Origin: Aquirhabdus parva
GTDB taxonomy: Bacteria; Pseudomonadota; Gammaproteobacteria; Pseudomonadales; Moraxellaceae
DNA: 64,000 nucleotides
Reading direction: 5' to 3'
NCBI RefSeq assembly: GCF_003351745.1
Contig: NZ_CP031222.1
Location: 1-64,000 of the forward strand
Shown here: piece after piece, positions 8,188 through 17,034 of the stretch
Numbering within the stretch: position 1 is the first letter of the stretch
How the letters are laid out: every line of letters starts with the position of its first letter
The notes under the pieces: model-generated
What the model was told of the DNA's origin: nothing
What the model saw: the letters and a program-made list of their open reading frames with translations, nothing else
The model's database searches: none
Program-made: the position numbers and the translations under genes

Positions 8188-9567
8188 ATGGCTACTACAA
8201 ACGCAGGCATCATTTTAGGATTGCAAACGCCAAATTATGACTTTGGCAAGTCTATTGCTCAGGGCATGGAGTTAGGAAACCAAGTCACCGCAGCAAACCA
8301 AAAGAGCGCCTTAAATATGCTAATGAGTAACCCGGCGGTCTATGACCCGACCACGGGTCGTATTGACATGAAAGCTGCGGTACCACTTGCACAGCAAACC
8401 GGGTATGCGGGCACTCTTTTGCCTTTACTTGCTCAGAATAATGCGGCTCTTCAAAAAGGACAGTTTGAGGCACAAAAGGCGGCTGATGAGCATAATCAAA
8501 GCGTGGCTAATATCCAAAACCTAGGCTATACGGGCGAAGGCTTAAAAATTGGCAACTCAGCTAAGAAAAACGCGATTGTTACCGATGCTTTAACCGGACT
8601 AAAAGCCTACGGCGATCAAGTGACACCGGACCATGTATTAAATGCCTTAACCCCATTGTTACTCGATAAAACCATTGATAAAGATACCTTTGATGGATAT
8701 ATGAATGGTGCTCTTGCTAACAAAGGCAATCTATCTGCTTATATCAATAGCCAAGGTTTGCAGGGTGCAGGGGCTAAAGAGGCGATGACTTTGACATCAC
8801 CAAAAACCAATATAACAAATACTGGCGGCTCAAGTTTATTTACGGCCACAAATCCACTTACTGGAAAAACCACGGTAACAGGGCAAGTGAACAATACTCC
8901 AAGCCCGGACACGATTTTAAGCAGTGCAACCACACAGCGCGGGCAAGATATGACCGCGCAAACCGCCGCGAACTCTCTTGAGAACGCTTTAGGCAAAAGC
9001 GATCAAATTGGGTCGCCTCAGTGGGTGAAAACAGAAAATAGCCGCTTGAGTCAATTGGATAATCTACTTAAATCCGCCGAAGATATTTTACCGAATGCTA
9101 CACATAGTGGCTTTGGTCAAGGTGTTGATTATCTGGGTCGCCTTGTTGGTAAGTCTACGGATGGCGATATTGCAACAGGTCAATTACAAACCATTGCCGG
9201 GCAAATCACCTCGATGATGCCGCGTATGCAGGGTCCACAATCCGATAAAGACGTGGCGCTATATCAACAAATGGCCGGTGATCTTGCAAACCCTTCGCTG
9301 CCTATAGCGCGTCGCCAAGCTGCACTACAGACCATTCGTGATCTAAACAGCAAGTATGCGGATAACAACGCAAATTTTGGGATTGTTAATCCATTCAAAC
9401 CTCAGCCAACCCAAAACATGTACAACGTACAACAAACAGGTCAAGGGATGGTCATCAATGGCCGGCGATATTCTGGCGCTGAAATAGATGCTTACGCAGG
9501 TAAGCACAATATGACACGCGATCAAGCAATAGAGAAAATCAACCAGATAAGCAATGCTGTTCAATAA
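8188..9567 (+). CDS. Phage ejection protein, P22 gp20-like position
   Basis: This 459-residue protein follows the gp7-like gene by 12 bases. It is hydrophilic, Gln, Asn, Ala and Thr rich, with an N-terminal helical section and a central conserved-looking segment (LQTIAGQITSMMPRMQGPQS with SDKDVALYQQMAGDLANP) shared with internal virion proteins of P22-like phages. The C-terminus holds a short motif, NGRRYSGAEIDAYAGKHNM. Together with its neighbours it likely builds the channel through which DNA enters. The gp20 label is based on order. Confidence 0.65.
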   Translation: MATTNAGIILGLQTPNYDFGKSIAQGMELGNQVTAANQKSALNMLMSNPAVYDPTTGRIDMKAAVPLAQQTGYAGTLLPLLAQNNAALQKGQFEAQKAADEHNQSVANIQNLGYTGEGLKIGNSAKKNAIVTDALTGLKAYGDQVTPDHVLNALTPLLLDKTIDKDTFDGYMNGALANKGNLSAYINSQGLQGAGAKEAMTLTSPKTNITNTGGSSLFTATNPLTGKTTVTGQVNNTPSPDTILSSATTQRGQDMTAQTAANSLENALGKSDQIGSPQWVKTENSRLSQLDNLLKSAEDILPNATHSGFGQGVDYLGRLVGKSTDGDIATGQLQTIAGQITSMMPRMQGPQSDKDVALYQQMAGDLANPSLPIARRQAALQTIRDLNSKYADNNANFGIVNPFKPQPTQNMYNVQQTGQGMVINGRRYSGAEIDAYAGKHNMTRDQAIEKINQISNAVQ

Positions 9568-9578
9568 ATAGGTGAATC

Positions 9579-12500
9579 ATGGACATTACAAAGCTTGTAG
9601 ATAATCCAAATGTTAGAAAAATGCTGGATCTTATTTCATCAACAGAGGGCACCTCTACAAATGGATATCTAACCGGGTTTGGCGGTAAATTATTGCCGTC
9701 TTTGGATGATCACCCCCGCACAACGACCCCGTTCACTCAAACCGACGGCACAAAAAGTGCAACCAGCGCAGCAGGACGCTATCAATTTTTGACTAGGACA
9801 TGGGATGGCTTGGCAAAACAATACGGGTTTAGTGACTTTAGCCCGCGCAACCAAGATTTAGGAGCAGTTGCGCTGTTGAGCCAAGCAGGGGCTTTGCCTG
9901 ATGTCTTGAACGGAAATTTTACAAGCGCGATCAACAAATCAGGGAAAATCTGGGCGAGCCTACCAAGCAGTAATTACCAACAACCTAAGAAGGGTTGGGA
10001 TTCTGTCAGTAAGCAACTAGGTAGCTCATATGATCCATTAGAGGAAATTTTGTCGAGCGGTAAGCCGCAAGCAAAACCAACGAATGCAAAAGTAGGACAA
10101 CCCGCGCCATCGACGAATAAATCAAATGATTATGACCCGCTTGAAGAAATATTAAGCGGCAACACATCGTCGGTTACGCCGCCTTCTTTCAATATGAGTC
10201 GGGCCCAAATCGCTCAAAAATTAGGTTATGACATCAATGATCCGCGTGTGGATGAGATGGTTAAGGCTACGGAGTTACGGAAGCAAGGTAAGTCAACTGC
10301 AGGGGTTTTTAGCCCTCAGTCTGATATGAAAGGGAGTATAGGCGAGGGAGCGATTATTGGTGCAACTGGCCTTGGTTCAGGAATTATTCAAAGTGCCTAT
10401 AAAGTTGGCGATCTAATTGCTAAGGGTATCAATAGTGTTGCGGGAACACACTTAAAAGACAATGAATATGATGACTTTACCAAGTCACGCCAACAGGTCA
10501 TAAATGATTATGATGCGGCACGTTATCGTAACGGTCGCTCTGGTTTTGATGCGGCTAGAATGGGCGGTGAAATCGTGGGTACCGCACCCATTGCTGCACT
10601 TTCTCGCGGGTATCAAGGCGCTAGAATCATATCTCAAGCCGGTGGACGTGTTGCCGCTCAAAACGCTGCAGTTGGTGCGGCAATGGGGGGTACTCAGTTT
10701 GCAGGCAATGCAGATGAAAGGTTAAACAATACTGCAGCGGGTGCATTGGGCGGCGCATTAGGAGGTATAGTTGCGGATAAAGTGATTGTGCCTATTGCCA
10801 CAAAGTCAGCGTCATATGTTGCAAATAAGGTGCTTGGTAGCACAGACAATACAATTGCTGCAGCAACAAACCACCTTACTAATGCTTTGGATTCTCAGGG
10901 TGTAAAACTTTCGGAACTTCCCGAAAATGTTCAAAGTGTACTTGTTAATGATACGGTTCAAGCATTAAAGAGTGGAAATGACATTATCCCGGAGGCCGCA
11001 GCAAGAAAAGCGGCTTTGCTTGAAAGCAATATTCAAGGTACCACAGGTCAAATACAGTCTACAGTAAACCCCGCCGCCTATTCCATCGAGCAGAATGCAG
11101 CTCATCAACCTGGTGGTGCCGCGCTTGCTGATAAGTTCACAAATGACTCACGGGCAATCACGGGAAACCTTGAGAAGCTTAAAACAGATATAGGCGGCAA
11201 CGCTGCAACACCATCAAGCGCAGGGGATACAGCGCAGGCCACATTAAGAAATGTCCACGAGCGCAATTATCTGGACCCTTTGAATAACGCGCAGGCGGCA
11301 GTTGATAGCTTTGCAGCACGCGGCACGATGGGCCCTAATGATGTATCACAAACTATTGGTCAGACTTTGGATGATCATTTAGCCCAACGGCAGGCACAGA
11401 TTGCACAGAGTTACAGCGAGGCACATGCTTTGCCCGGTGCAAAATATCCGATAGATTCGACTGTACTTGTCAATAATATCAAGAGTGATTTAGGTCATAC
11501 CTATAACGACCTACCATCCAAAATCAAAACCAGTATTGAAAATTACAGCAGCGGGATGAATATCGGTGATGCTAATAACCTTATAGCGCGCCTTAATGCT
11601 GAATTTTCGGACTCTGCAAACGGTAATGTGAAAAATGCGCTTGATCGAGTGCGCGGCCATGTCGATAAAGCGATTGAAGATGCAGCGACCAAGCCAATAG
11701 GAGGCTTACAACCACGATTGCCACCACCAGAAGTTGCACAGGCAAAGTATGCGTTTGAAAGCGCCCGGGCATCCGCAAAAAAACTGTTTGATGAGTTTGA
11801 TCAAATCCCGGCTTTGAAAGATATGAGCAATGGGGAGCCGGCTGATACGATTTTTGAAAAACATATCCTTAATGGGAAAATTCCACAAATTAAGGCGACC
11901 ATCAATAAACTTAATACCATTGATCCTTCATTAGTCCAGCAGATACAAGGCACTGCAATGCGCCATATTCAAAATTCTGCATCTAGTGCGAGTCAGCTTG
12001 AGTCAGCATTAGGCAATATCGGTGATGCACGCATGGAGGCAATATTCGGGCGTGATGGTGCAGAACTTGCACACAAGATGCTGCAGTCAACTAAATCATG
12101 GGAGCAGTCTATTAAGGGATTGGCAACTAATGATGCAACTAAAGTTGCCATGAATGATATTGATGGTCGGGTGTTTTTTCAAAAACATATTTTGAACGGT
12201 GATCCTAAGCGCCTGATCGAGACGATCAAAACGCTTAAAGCTGAAAACCCACAAGCGTTAAACGATGTCCGTCGTCAAGTAGTGGATTACTTTTTAGATG
12301 TCGGCACCAGTCATAACGGTGCGATAACTATCAGCAGACTTTTGAACAAGGTCGATGACATTGGACAAGAGCGGCTAAATCTGATTTTTGAGCCTGCACA
12401 GCTTAAAGAGCTTAATAAAATCATTAAGGTCGCCAAAATATTGAAATTAGAGCCAGAGGGGGCAACCGTGAACCGCTCTCATACGTCTAATCTCATGTCT

Positions 12501-12791
12501 GCACAAGTTGTAGTCGGTTCTCTCAAGGCTTTGTTATCAATGATCCCGAAAGCTGGGCCCGTATTGGCAAAGATTACCGAAAATGGCGCTCTTAAATATA
12601 AGAACATGCGCTTAGGTCAAAATGCCTTGAAGGGAAGTATTACAAGTGAGGTGAAGTTGGGTAGCCCTGCATATTTGCGCTTATCTGGCGCGCAAAAAGA
12701 GGCTTTACAGCGTTTTGGGGAGGTAGTCGATAAATCAGGCAACATCATACGGCTGGCTTTATCACAGGGTGCTATTGATTCTCAGCAATAA
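9579..12791 (+). CDS. Large ejection protein with N-terminal muramidase domain (gp16 position)
   Basis: This 1070-residue protein sits where P22 encodes gp16. Residues 1-150 look like a GH104-type muramidase: a glutamate in SSTEG (Glu23), then LDDHPR near residue 45 and SAAGRYQFLTRTWDGL at 63-78. This lets the virion cut peptidoglycan while DNA is injected. A linker follows with two copies of the motif YDPLEEILS. Residues 240-420 contain glycine-rich hydrophobic helices that could insert in a membrane. The rest is long helical sequence. A muramidase fused to the last ejection protein is known in T7-like phages, while P22 gp16 itself lacks one. Length and order make the call firm, but the exact glycosidase family is less certain. 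Confidence 0.75.
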   Translation: MDITKLVDNPNVRKMLDLISSTEGTSTNGYLTGFGGKLLPSLDDHPRTTTPFTQTDGTKSATSAAGRYQFLTRTWDGLAKQYGFSDFSPRNQDLGAVALLSQAGALPDVLNGNFTSAINKSGKIWASLPSSNYQQPKKGWDSVSKQLGSSYDPLEEILSSGKPQAKPTNAKVGQPAPSTNKSNDYDPLEEILSGNTSSVTPPSFNMSRAQIAQKLGYDINDPRVDEMVKATELRKQGKSTAGVFSPQSDMKGSIGEGAIIGATGLGSGIIQSAYKVGDLIAKGINSVAGTHLKDNEYDDFTKSRQQVINDYDAARYRNGRSGFDAARMGGEIVGTAPIAALSRGYQGARIISQAGGRVAAQNAAVGAAMGGTQFAGNADERLNNTAAGALGGALGGIVADKVIVPIATKSASYVANKVLGSTDNTIAAATNHLTNALDSQGVKLSELPENVQSVLVNDTVQALKSGNDIIPEAAARKAALLESNIQGTTGQIQSTVNPAAYSIEQNAAHQPGGAALADKFTNDSRAITGNLEKLKTDIGGNAATPSSAGDTAQATLRNVHERNYLDPLNNAQAAVDSFAARGTMGPNDVSQTIGQTLDDHLAQRQAQIAQSYSEAHALPGAKYPIDSTVLVNNIKSDLGHTYNDLPSKIKTSIENYSSGMNIGDANNLIARLNAEFSDSANGNVKNALDRVRGHVDKAIEDAATKPIGGLQPRLPPPEVAQAKYAFESARASAKKLFDEFDQIPALKDMSNGEPADTIFEKHILNGKIPQIKATINKLNTIDPSLVQQIQGTAMRHIQNSASSASQLESALGNIGDARMEAIFGRDGAELAHKMLQSTKSWEQSIKGLATNDATKVAMNDIDGRVFFQKHILNGDPKRLIETIKTLKAENPQALNDVRRQVVDYFLDVGTSHNGAITISRLLNKVDDIGQERLNLIFEPAQLKELNKIIKVAKILKLEPEGATVNRSHTSNLMSAQVVVGSLKALLSMIPKAGPVLAKITENGALKYKNMRLGQNALKGSITSEVKLGSPAYLRLSGAQKEALQRFGEVVDKSGNIIRLALSQGAIDSQQ

Positions 12792-13019
12792 TCAGGATTT
12801 ACGGAATATAAAATAACAGCATATGCCGATAATTGTGAGAATAGAAACTATGATTGTTTCTCGTTTTTCGGGGGATGCCTCTTTGATCCATTTAGCTATC
12901 CCGGCAATAACCAATAGCAAAATAATCCCGATCACTGTCTGTATTGGGAAGCTAAAAACAAGCAATACAAGTGCTGCGAGAATTGCCAAACCGAAAGCAC
13001 TACTAAAGTAAGCGTTCAT
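12792..13019 (-). CDS. Small membrane protein, opposite-strand moron, possible superinfection exclusion
   Basis: This 75-residue protein starts MNAYFSSAFGLAIL and has three hydrophobic stretches (residues about 7-22, 25-40 and 57-70) separated by a short charged loop KWIKEASPEKRET. It runs against the late genes and ends directly at the stop of the ejection gene. A frame extending upstream to 13172 overlaps the tail fibre gene and is rejected. The sequence AAAGGACG lies 10 bases before ATG 13019. P22 carries sieA, a membrane exclusion gene, at the same place and in the same opposite orientation. A lysogenic conversion role is inferred from that. No homology is visible. Confidence 0.6.
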   Translation of the reverse strand: MNAYFSSAFGLAILAALVLLVFSFPIQTVIGIILLLVIAGIAKWIKEASPEKRETIIVSILTIIGICCYFIFRKS

Positions 13020-13046
13020 TTTATATACGTCCTTTAATTTAGTGTG

Positions 13047-13075
13047 AATATGCCAGTAACCGCGAAACAAAACAA
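13047..13075 (-). promoter_or_regulatory. Candidate promoter for the opposite-strand membrane moron
   Basis: On the minus strand TTGTTT (13075-13070) and CATATT (13052-13047) are separated by 17 bases and lie about 28 bases before the moron start codon. A promoter of its own is typical for genes expressed from a silent prophage. Confidence 0.45.
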
Positions 13076-13100
13076 GGTCACTTATCGAGTGGCCTTTTTT
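13074..13100 (+). terminator. Terminator before the tail fibre gene
   Basis: AAGGTCAC and GTGGCCTT pair around TTATCGA and run into TTTTTT (13095-13100). It closes the ejection-gene transcript after it has crossed the moron, so the fibre genes probably have separate or attenuated expression. Confidence 0.7.
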
Positions 13101-13126
13101 ATTGTCCAAACAAAAGGAAAACCAAA

Positions 13127-14062
13127 ATGACCACAGTAGCAGGGGCCTTGCAGCCTGTACGTTATCGCGCATTCGATAAACTTGGAAAGCCTCTTATTGG
13201 TGGACGTGTTGAAGCATACCAAGGTGGAGGCACAACCGTTACTAAAGACACCTATGCTGATCCAATGATGATTGCCAAAAACACATGGCCGGTTGTTCTG
13301 GATGATGTGGGTTCAGCCTCAATTTATATCAGTGGTGACTATTACATTCGTGTGCTAGATGCCAATGGTCAATTGATCGAAGAAGGCGACGGGATTGCGG
13401 ATGCGCAAAGTGTAGCGGTTGCAGTTGTGGCGGCTGGAAGTGGTGGAACAAGTAATCTAGAAAGTCGTGTAAGTGATCTTGAGTCACAAGTGGATGATCT
13501 ACAAACACAGTACAACTCACTGAATGACTCATTCAACAATTACAAAACGACCAATGATGCAGCCTTAGTCACTCTGAATACCAACCTTACCACAGCAATT
13601 GCTAATGCTATTAGCACACAAAACAGCGCCATGCTTGCCGCCGTGGATGCTTTGCGCGTTGATACGAATAACAAACTCGCAGGGCTACAGATCAAAGTTG
13701 GCGGCTTATATTTCACAGAAAGCAGCGCAAACCCTGCATCAGAACTTGGATATGGTACATGGAGTCGTGTGGCAGAAGGTAAAGCCGTTGTTGGTCTTTC
13801 TACAGTGCCTACTGATCCTGCATGGACTAAAACCGTTGCCGGAACATTTGGTGAGTATGACCATACGCTAACTCTGGCAGAGATTCCAAATCATAACCAT
13901 GATGTACAAGAGTATGCAGGCACAAACTCTTCCGGCATTCATATTAACTCTGGTACTGGCGGCGGCGCTTCAGGCACTAAAACAGGTTCATCGGGCAGCG
14001 GCGGTTCGCACAATAACGTTCAGCCCTCATATGTGGTCAATGTCTGGAAGCGGACAGCCTAA
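13127..14062 (+). CDS. Tail fibre/spike protein with head-binding-like N-terminus and collar-like C-terminus
   Basis: This 311-residue protein opens with a domain like the virion-attachment end of podoviral tailspikes (RAFDKLGKPLIGGRVEAYQG, residues 14-33). A coiled coil covers residues about 105-190. The C-terminal 120 residues resemble phage collar or receptor-binding tips (NPASELGYGTWSRVAEGKAV, then LAEIPNHNHDV and SHNNVQPSYVVNVWKR). The ribosome site AAAAGGAAAACC is good. It likely attaches to the tail and contacts the cell surface. No depolymerase domain is seen. Confidence 0.75.
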   Translation: MTTVAGALQPVRYRAFDKLGKPLIGGRVEAYQGGGTTVTKDTYADPMMIAKNTWPVVLDDVGSASIYISGDYYIRVLDANGQLIEEGDGIADAQSVAVAVVAAGSGGTSNLESRVSDLESQVDDLQTQYNSLNDSFNNYKTTNDAALVTLNTNLTTAIANAISTQNSAMLAAVDALRVDTNNKLAGLQIKVGGLYFTESSANPASELGYGTWSRVAEGKAVVGLSTVPTDPAWTKTVAGTFGEYDHTLTLAEIPNHNHDVQEYAGTNSSGIHINSGTGGGASGTKTGSSGSGGSHNNVQPSYVVNVWKRTA

Positions 14063-14074
14063 GGAGTCGAAGCA

Positions 14075-14401
14075 ATGCAACAATTACCCCCTATCTATCG
14101 TGGTGATCCATTTATCTATACTGGCACCTATAAGCCGCAGGGAATTGCGACTCAGATCACTAGTGATGTGATTTTGAGCGCTTCGGTGTGTAGCAAGCAT
14201 GGTAAAACGCCCCTTAACCTCATTATAAATCCCGATCAAGTTAACAATGTTGGTGTGTTTACGATCAGTTCAAATGATACGAAGCATTGGCATGACCAAT
14301 CATTCTTGACTATAGAAATTTCTGTATTGGGCGTTGCGACCGCCCCAGCTCGCGCAGCATTTTATGTGAAGGAGGCACCATGTCACTCTCATTGCAGGTA
14401 A
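14075..14401 (+). CDS. Small phage protein in the tail fibre cluster
   Basis: This 108-residue protein is mostly predicted beta strand (QQLPPIYRGDPFIYTGTYKP at the start). It starts after GGAGTCGAAGC and overlaps the following fibre gene by 22 bases, so the two are probably translated together. Small proteins of this type precede fibre genes in several phages of Acinetobacter relatives, but the function is not known to me. It could be a fibre component or an assembly chaperone. Confidence 0.6.
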   Translation: MQQLPPIYRGDPFIYTGTYKPQGIATQITSDVILSASVCSKHGKTPLNLIINPDQVNNVGVFTISSNDTKHWHDQSFLTIEISVLGVATAPARAAFYVKEAPCHSHCR

Positions 14402-16140
14402 GCGAAACGCTGATTGAGCTCAAGACTGAATCGGGAACGGTGATCGATTTAGTTGCAGGTGGCGTGATTGTTATTGATCCGGGTGCGATTTTTGGACCCA
14501 GCTATATAAGCACGCTATCGTCTATTAGTACCGGTTTATCCAATACAAGCATTTCTGTATCTGCAATATCAAGCAGTTTAAGCACGACTACTTTATCCGT
14601 ATCAGCTATTTCTAGCAGTTTAAGTAATGCCATAGTCTCTACCTCTGCAATATCTACAGGACTTGTTAACGCCAATTCTGCGGTATCAGCGATATCAAGC
14701 GGCTTAAATACACTTACAAGTGCAATATCAAGCGTATCTTCTGGCCTTAGTGCTGTGTCTACAGGGCTTAGTAACGCTAATAGTTCAACCTCTGCAATCT
14801 CAAGCAGTTTGAGCAGTGTAAGAGGTTCTGTTTCATCGGTATCTAGCGGCTTGAGTGTGATCACTTCTAGCGTGTCGTCTGTGTCGTCTGGCTTAAGCAG
14901 TGTTTCAACAGGTTTAAGTAATACGATTATTTCTGTATCGAGTGTATCAAGCGGCTTAAGCACTGCGCGTAGTTCGGTATCTTCTGTCTCAAGTGGCCTT
15001 AGTACGGCAATTAGTTCCATTTCGGCAGTCAGTAGCGGTTTATCTGATGTTTCATCGGGTTTGAGCAATGCGACAGCATCCGTCACAACCTCATTCAATA
15101 ACACGAATAGCTCGGTATCGGCAATTTCAAGCGCACTAAGCAACACGACCAGTTCAATTTCTGCAGTATCTAGCGGACTCGGAACGATGGCTGTTCAAAA
15201 TGCGAATTCCGTTGCGGTAAGTGGCGGCACTATAAACAACACATCTGTTGGGGTAACAACTGCCGCTGCAGGTAGATTTACCACACTAACCACGACAAGT
15301 GGGGGAGCGGGTGGCGTAACAATTAATGCGCCGGCATCCGTAGTAGTTTTTAAAACCGATGATGCTTCGGAAGTGAACTTTAACCTGAAAAGAATAGGTG
15401 CTGTTACTGATACAGCTAATATTCAAATTCGTCATCTAGCCACGGGCGCGTTTGATATCCGTAGTCTTAATGATGCTGGTTCTGCGGCTAATAGCGTAAT
15501 AAGGGCAGAACGCGGCACAGGTATAGCGTGGAGCAACTTAACGGTTGTTCCTCAATCAGGACAAGTAACGGTCGGAACATCTACTGCAGTAAGTGCTGAT
15601 AAGTTCGGAGTAAGCGGCCGTGGCTATTTCACTGGTGGTGTGACTTCGATGGTTGCCACTGAGTTGGATGGAACGGCAAACGGGGCGCTATATGTGTCCA
15701 ATCAAACAACCGGACAGGCTCAGTTAACATTTATAAAAAAGGGAGCTGGTACAGACGCGAAAATGATGGATGTTTTACTCGCACCGTCCGGCGCGTTCAT
15801 CATACGTTCTACAGGGGATAATTGGTCGTCCACAGTAGAAGCCTTGCGGGTATCAAGAGGCAGCGGATCAGCAATTGACAATATGCAACTCCTTCCGGCA
15901 GGTGGTCAGCTTCTTGTCGGCCTGACATCTTCATCCGGTACTGATAAGTTGCGTGTCAATGGAACAACTTCACTTCTAGGACCTTTGAATTTGCCTAAAT
16001 ACACCTTGTCAACATTGCCTAGTGCTGCGGCAACCAATGGATATTTGATCGACGTGACCGACGCAACAGGCGGCGCTAAAACATGTCGATCCAATGGTAC
16101 AAATTGGGTAATCCTCAATACAACAACGACCGTCTCATAA
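14380..16140 (+). CDS. Tail fibre protein with Ser-rich heptad repeat shaft
   Basis: This 586-residue protein starts at ATG 14380 behind GAAGGAGGCACC. Residues 1-43 form a short attachment region, and residues 44-268 are an extreme serine repeat. Its basic unit is 14 residues (such as SVSSVSSGLSTARS), with Val/Ile, Val/Ile and Leu at 3-4-3 spacing, which fits a trimeric coiled-coil shaft. The rest is beta-rich with Gly-Thr-Ser turns, ending in a conserved-looking tip (NGYLIDVTDATGGAKTCRSN) near residue 555 that resembles fibre receptor-binding ends. It is probably the main host-range determinant. Confidence 0.75.
   Translation: MSLSLQVSETLIELKTESGTVIDLVAGGVIVIDPGAIFGPSYISTLSSISTGLSNTSISVSAISSSLSTTTLSVSAISSSLSNAIVSTSAISTGLVNANSAVSAISSGLNTLTSAISSVSSGLSAVSTGLSNANSSTSAISSSLSSVRGSVSSVSSGLSVITSSVSSVSSGLSSVSTGLSNTIISVSSVSSGLSTARSSVSSVSSGLSTAISSISAVSSGLSDVSSGLSNATASVTTSFNNTNSSVSAISSALSNTTSSISAVSSGLGTMAVQNANSVAVSGGTINNTSVGVTTAAAGRFTTLTTTSGGAGGVTINAPASVVVFKTDDASEVNFNLKRIGAVTDTANIQIRHLATGAFDIRSLNDAGSAANSVIRAERGTGIAWSNLTVVPQSGQVTVGTSTAVSADKFGVSGRGYFTGGVTSMVATELDGTANGALYVSNQTTGQAQLTFIKKGAGTDAKMMDVLLAPSGAFIIRSTGDNWSSTVEALRVSRGSGSAIDNMQLLPAGGQLLVGLTSSSGTDKLRVNGTTSLLGPLNLPKYTLSTLPSAAATNGYLIDVTDATGGAKTCRSNGTNWVILNTTTTVS
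14509..15183 (+). repeat. Ser-rich 14-residue repeat array in tail fibre gene
   Basis: About 14 to 16 degenerate copies of a 42-base unit encode Ser-Val/Ile-Ser-x-Val/Ile-Ser-Ser-Gly-Leu-Ser, with occasional 21-base half units (for example VSTGLSN). Serine codons AGT, AGC, TCT and TCA are mixed, so the array is conserved as protein more than as DNA. It still offers many places for unequal crossing over that would change fibre length. Confidence 0.8.
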
Positions 16141-16150
16141 GGGGGAATCC

Positions 16151-16459
16151 ATGAGCATTACAGAACTAACTCGGCCATATGAAACGCTAATCCGTCACCA
16201 TGCAGACGGAACGGTGACCGCTCACCATCAACAGATTTACGTTTTATCAAAAGACGGCATCGTGATTGCTGAAAATATCCTAGACCCGGTTAGCCTTTCG
16301 CAAGTTGATTTAACCAGTGCTTTAGGTGCCGCGACCACAGCGGCGTTAGGTCAAAACGCGGACCTAAAGGCGCAAATTGAGACTCTACAAACCCAAGTTG
16401 ACAGTTTGTCGAATCAGAATAGGGCGCTTCAAGATGCCCTGCCAGTCGTAGAAACGTAA
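16151..16459 (+). CDS. Small phage protein following the tail fibre
   Basis: This 102-residue protein starts 10 bases after the fibre stop, behind AAGGGGGAATCC. Residues 1-50 are predicted beta strand (VTAHHQQIYVLSKDGIVIAE) and residues 70-98 a coiled coil (LKAQIETLQTQVDSLSNQNR). Its position fits a fibre assembly or tip-associated protein. I recognise no named family. Confidence 0.6.
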   Translation: MSITELTRPYETLIRHHADGTVTAHHQQIYVLSKDGIVIAENILDPVSLSQVDLTSALGAATTAALGQNADLKAQIETLQTQVDSLSNQNRALQDALPVVET

Positions 16460-16478
16460 GCAATTTAAAGCAATCCCC

Positions 16479-16502
16479 CCCCGCATTTAGCGGTTTTTTT
16501 TA
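16479..16502 (+). terminator. Terminator at the end of the tail fibre operon
   Basis: CCGC and GCGG pair around ATTTA, followed by nine or more T residues (16494-16501). The stem is short, but the T tract is strong and it falls between the fibre genes and the lysis genes. Confidence 0.65.
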
Positions 16503-16525
16503 CGCCTAAATTTCAGGAGTACACC

Positions 16526-16708
16526 ATGCAAATTACCCCTCAAGAAGTCACGCACATAGCGGAAGGTATCGGTTTTACAGCCTATTGCTTTAGTCACCTT
16601 ATCGCAGCAAAGGGCACGCCTAAATGGTTGCCGGGCTGGGCGGTCACAATCATCAATGTTGTAGCTACAAACTACGGCAAATCAAAGAACGCAGACACAA
16701 AGGACTGA
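16526..16708 (+). CDS. Small phage protein before the holin
   Basis: This 60-residue protein has a good ribosome site (TCAGGAGTACACC). It holds one weakly hydrophobic segment (WLPGWAVTIINVVATNYG) and a charged tail. It is the first gene of the lysis cluster. It could be a small membrane-associated regulator of lysis, but the sequence does not prove that. Confidence 0.5.
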   Translation: MQITPQEVTHIAEGIGFTAYCFSHLIAAKGTPKWLPGWAVTIINVVATNYGKSKNADTKD

Positions 16709-16734
16709 TGGCCGCGCCCTCTTAGGAGGTTGTC

Positions 16735-17034
16735 ATGCAAACCAAGAAGGAAAAACCCATGCAAGATTATGAAAAAAACGGCCTGATGCTCATTGTCATA
16801 GGCGCTTTGATCGGCTTAGGCAAGGTATTAGCGAGTAATGAAGTGTTGACCCTTCGTCTATTGATTGGCCGGACTTTATTGGGTTCCGGCTCTTCTCTTG
16901 TTGCTGGTGCGATTGTTATGCAAATCCCGGATATATCACCCCTTGCCCTTGTCGGTGTTGGCAGTGCGTTAGGTATTGCAGGCGCTAGTGTGATTGAAGC
17001 ATGGGTAAGGAAGAGAAGCGGGGTGGGCCAGTGA
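16735..17034 (+). CDS. Holin, LydA-like
   Basis: This 99-residue protein has three hydrophobic stretches (about residues 17-33, 42-65 and 68-88) and a basic end (WVRKRSG), the layout of small phage holins. The order holin-endolysin supports it, and the pattern resembles the LydA-type holin family. ATG 16735 has AGGAGGTTGTC directly before it. ATG 16759 is a second in-frame start with its own AAGGA, which would give a shorter form. Dual starts are a known way to make holin and antiholin, so both may be used. It forms inner-membrane lesions that time lysis. Confidence 0.75.
   Translation: MQTKKEKPMQDYEKNGLMLIVIGALIGLGKVLASNEVLTLRLLIGRTLLGSGSSLVAGAIVMQIPDISPLALVGVGSALGIAGASVIEAWVRKRSGVGQ

Noticed and set aside
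13020-13172. N-terminal extension of the opposite-strand membrane moron
   Set aside because: It would overlap the tail fibre start and a terminator; the internal ATG 13019 has a usable ribosome site and gives a clean membrane protein.
14502-15146. A 214-codon minus-strand frame opposite the fibre repeat
   Set aside because: It mirrors the serine repeat array; repetitive AGT/TCA codons leave the opposite strand free of stops by chance.
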